Positions 7,195 to 7,639 of a DNA stretch of 7,639 nucleotides are shown here, piece by piece. Each line of letters starts with the position of its first letter. The first letter of the stretch is position 1. The notes beneath the pieces were generated by a model. It made no database searches. It had not been told where the DNA came from and worked only from the letters and a program-made list of their open reading frames with translations. The position numbers and the translations under genes are program-made. Origin of the DNA: Acidobacteriaceae bacterium (GTDB taxonomy: Bacteria > Acidobacteriota > Terriglobia > Terriglobales > SbA1); assembly GCA_003156615.1 (NCBI GenBank), contig PMHI01000757.1, forward strand, positions 5,769-13,407, read 5' to 3'.

Positions 7195-7211
7195 GTTCTG
7201 CACTGCAAAAC
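7195..7211. promoter_or_regulatory. Operator-like near-palindrome, copy 3 (upstream of isomerase)
   Basis: GTTCTGCA-C-TGCAAAAC is a 17-bp odd-centred palindrome with 7 of 8 arm positions symmetric, the best of the three copies. Its proximal edge is 24 bp upstream of the candidate isomerase -35 box, almost the same geometry as copy 1 at the GH78 promoter (23 bp). It also lies about 240 bp upstream of the rightward gene and could serve both directions. Confidence 0.52.
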
Positions 7212-7227
7212 CCCGAGCTCGCCTGGA

Positions 7228-7452
7228 ATGCACGGTAATGCCGGAGATCGATTTTTGCGCAGCCAGGGAATCATGCCAAGAAGCCGTCGAGCCGGGGAGG
7301 CGCTTCCTCTCCTTGTTTCTCAGCGCGAAATGGATCAATGCTTGAAGTCAGGGATTGACCGCAGCATTCGGCTGGTGCGAGGATTCGACTCCGGGAAAGT
7401 GTGTGGGACGGTCGAGGAACTCGATCGAATCGAGCTTCGGAGAACCGAATGA
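7228..7452 (+). CDS. Doubtful small ORF, 74 aa, overlapping the next start by ATGA
   Basis: The frame from ATG 7228 ends with TGA at 7450-7452, overlapping the ATG at 7449 by four bases, an arrangement typical of translationally coupled genes. The product is charged and arginine-rich, with no signal peptide or membrane segment, and ends VEELDRIELRRTE; I recognise no family. Against it: the only purine-rich sequence (GGA) directly abuts the ATG, so there is no proper ribosome binding site, and the following gene has its own good one. An internal ATG at 7273 would give a 59-aa version. It could be a real small protein, the remnant of a longer gene, or chance. Confidence 0.22.
   Translation: MHGNAGDRFLRSQGIMPRSRRAGEALPLLVSQREMDQCLKSGIDRSIRLVRGFDSGKVCGTVEELDRIELRRTE
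7420..7434. repeat. 15-bp palindrome just before the rightward gene
   Basis: CTCGAT-CGA-ATCGAG is perfectly symmetric, with 6-bp arms and a 3-base centre. It ends 4 bases before the ribosome binding site (GGAGAA, 7439-7444) of the gene at 7449. It could be an operator or a weak hairpin near the translation start, but such CG/AT-mixed palindromes also arise by chance in GC-rich DNA. Confidence 0.25.
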
Positions 7453-7639
7453 GCGCAAAGTTTTCACCCAGGATGACAGCCCTTTTCGCAATCCTCCTAA
7501 TCTGCTCCGGGACGTCCACCGCCCAAGATCAGGCTGTCAAACTGACCGTGCACTGGGACAAGGTTGTGAGGGTTTCCCAGACCACTCCGACGTTGCAGGT
7601 TGTGGTGAATCCTCCTCTCGAGCGCGGCACGCCGGTGCA
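7449..7639 (+). CDS. Secreted protein, N-terminal 63 codons only; possible glycosidase
   Basis: The protein starts MSAKFSPRMTALFAILLICS, a signal peptide with a likely cleavage after GTSTA and before QDQAV (S-T-A rule). No lipobox is present, since the cysteine follows LLI. The mature start reads KLTVHWDKVVRVSQTTPTLQVVVNPPLERGTPV before the window ends. The phrase 'VVNPPLERGTPV' resembles, from memory, secreted Acidobacteriota proteins annotated as glycosyl hydrolases, where it precedes a TIM-barrel-type region, but this is too short for a family call. The start is supported by GGAGAA six bases or so upstream. It is divergent from the isomerase, so it may belong to the same sugar-utilisation locus. 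Confidence 0.75.
   Translation, partial: MSAKFSPRMTALFAILLICSGTSTAQDQAVKLTVHWDKVVRVSQTTPTLQVVVNPPLERGTPV

Larger units (their letters stand above)
7081..7448. other. Divergent intergenic region
   Basis: These 368 bases separate the isomerase (leftward) from the partial secreted protein (rightward). They hold a candidate isomerase promoter, the best copy of the shared 17-bp near-palindrome, a doubtful 74-aa frame and a 15-bp palindrome before the right-hand start. No convincing rightward promoter is seen: TTGACC at 7355-7360 matches a -35 box at five of six positions, but no acceptable -10 follows. Confidence 0.55.

Noticed and set aside
7271..7519. An 82-aa minus-strand frame
   Set aside because: It is antisense to the signal-peptide region of the gene at 7449, with no recognisable family or ribosome binding site.

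Overview
The window looks like a carbohydrate-degradation locus of a soil-type bacterium that secretes plant-polysaccharide enzymes. The GC-rich coding sequence, the very long secreted glycosidases and the style of the partial right-hand protein suggest an Acidobacteriota-like genome. This is a judgement from protein style only; no marker gene is present.

Layout: three genes lie on the minus strand and one on the plus strand. Reading along the minus strand from the right: (1) a 478-codon isomerase of the L-arabinose/L-fucose isomerase superfamily (7080 to 5644); (2) a 296-bp control region (5643 to 5348); (3) a complete secreted GH78 alpha-L-rhamnosidase of 1061 aa (5347 to 2162); (4) after a 73-bp gap, a secreted GH106-type alpha-L-rhamnosidase that runs off the left edge (2088 to 1, 696 codons present). 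On the right, divergent from the isomerase, a secreted protein begins at 7449 on the plus strand and runs off the window after 63 codons. A doubtful 74-aa frame overlaps its start by 4 bp (ATGA). No RNA gene, mobile element, CRISPR array, transporter, kinase, aldolase or regulator gene is visible.

How the parts may work together (inference): the two unrelated rhamnosidase families would be exported to remove terminal L-rhamnose from rhamnose-rich glycans (rhamnogalacturonan side chains, glycosides). The cytoplasmic isomerase would then convert the released 6-deoxy or pentose sugar to its ketose.

The most interesting non-coding signal is a 17-bp near-palindrome, GTTNNGCANTGCNNAA plus one base, found once upstream of the isomerase and twice upstream of the GH78-GH106 pair. 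In both promoter regions a copy lies 23-24 bp upstream of a plausible -35 box. This suggests one sugar-responsive regulator, encoded elsewhere, that controls both transcription units.
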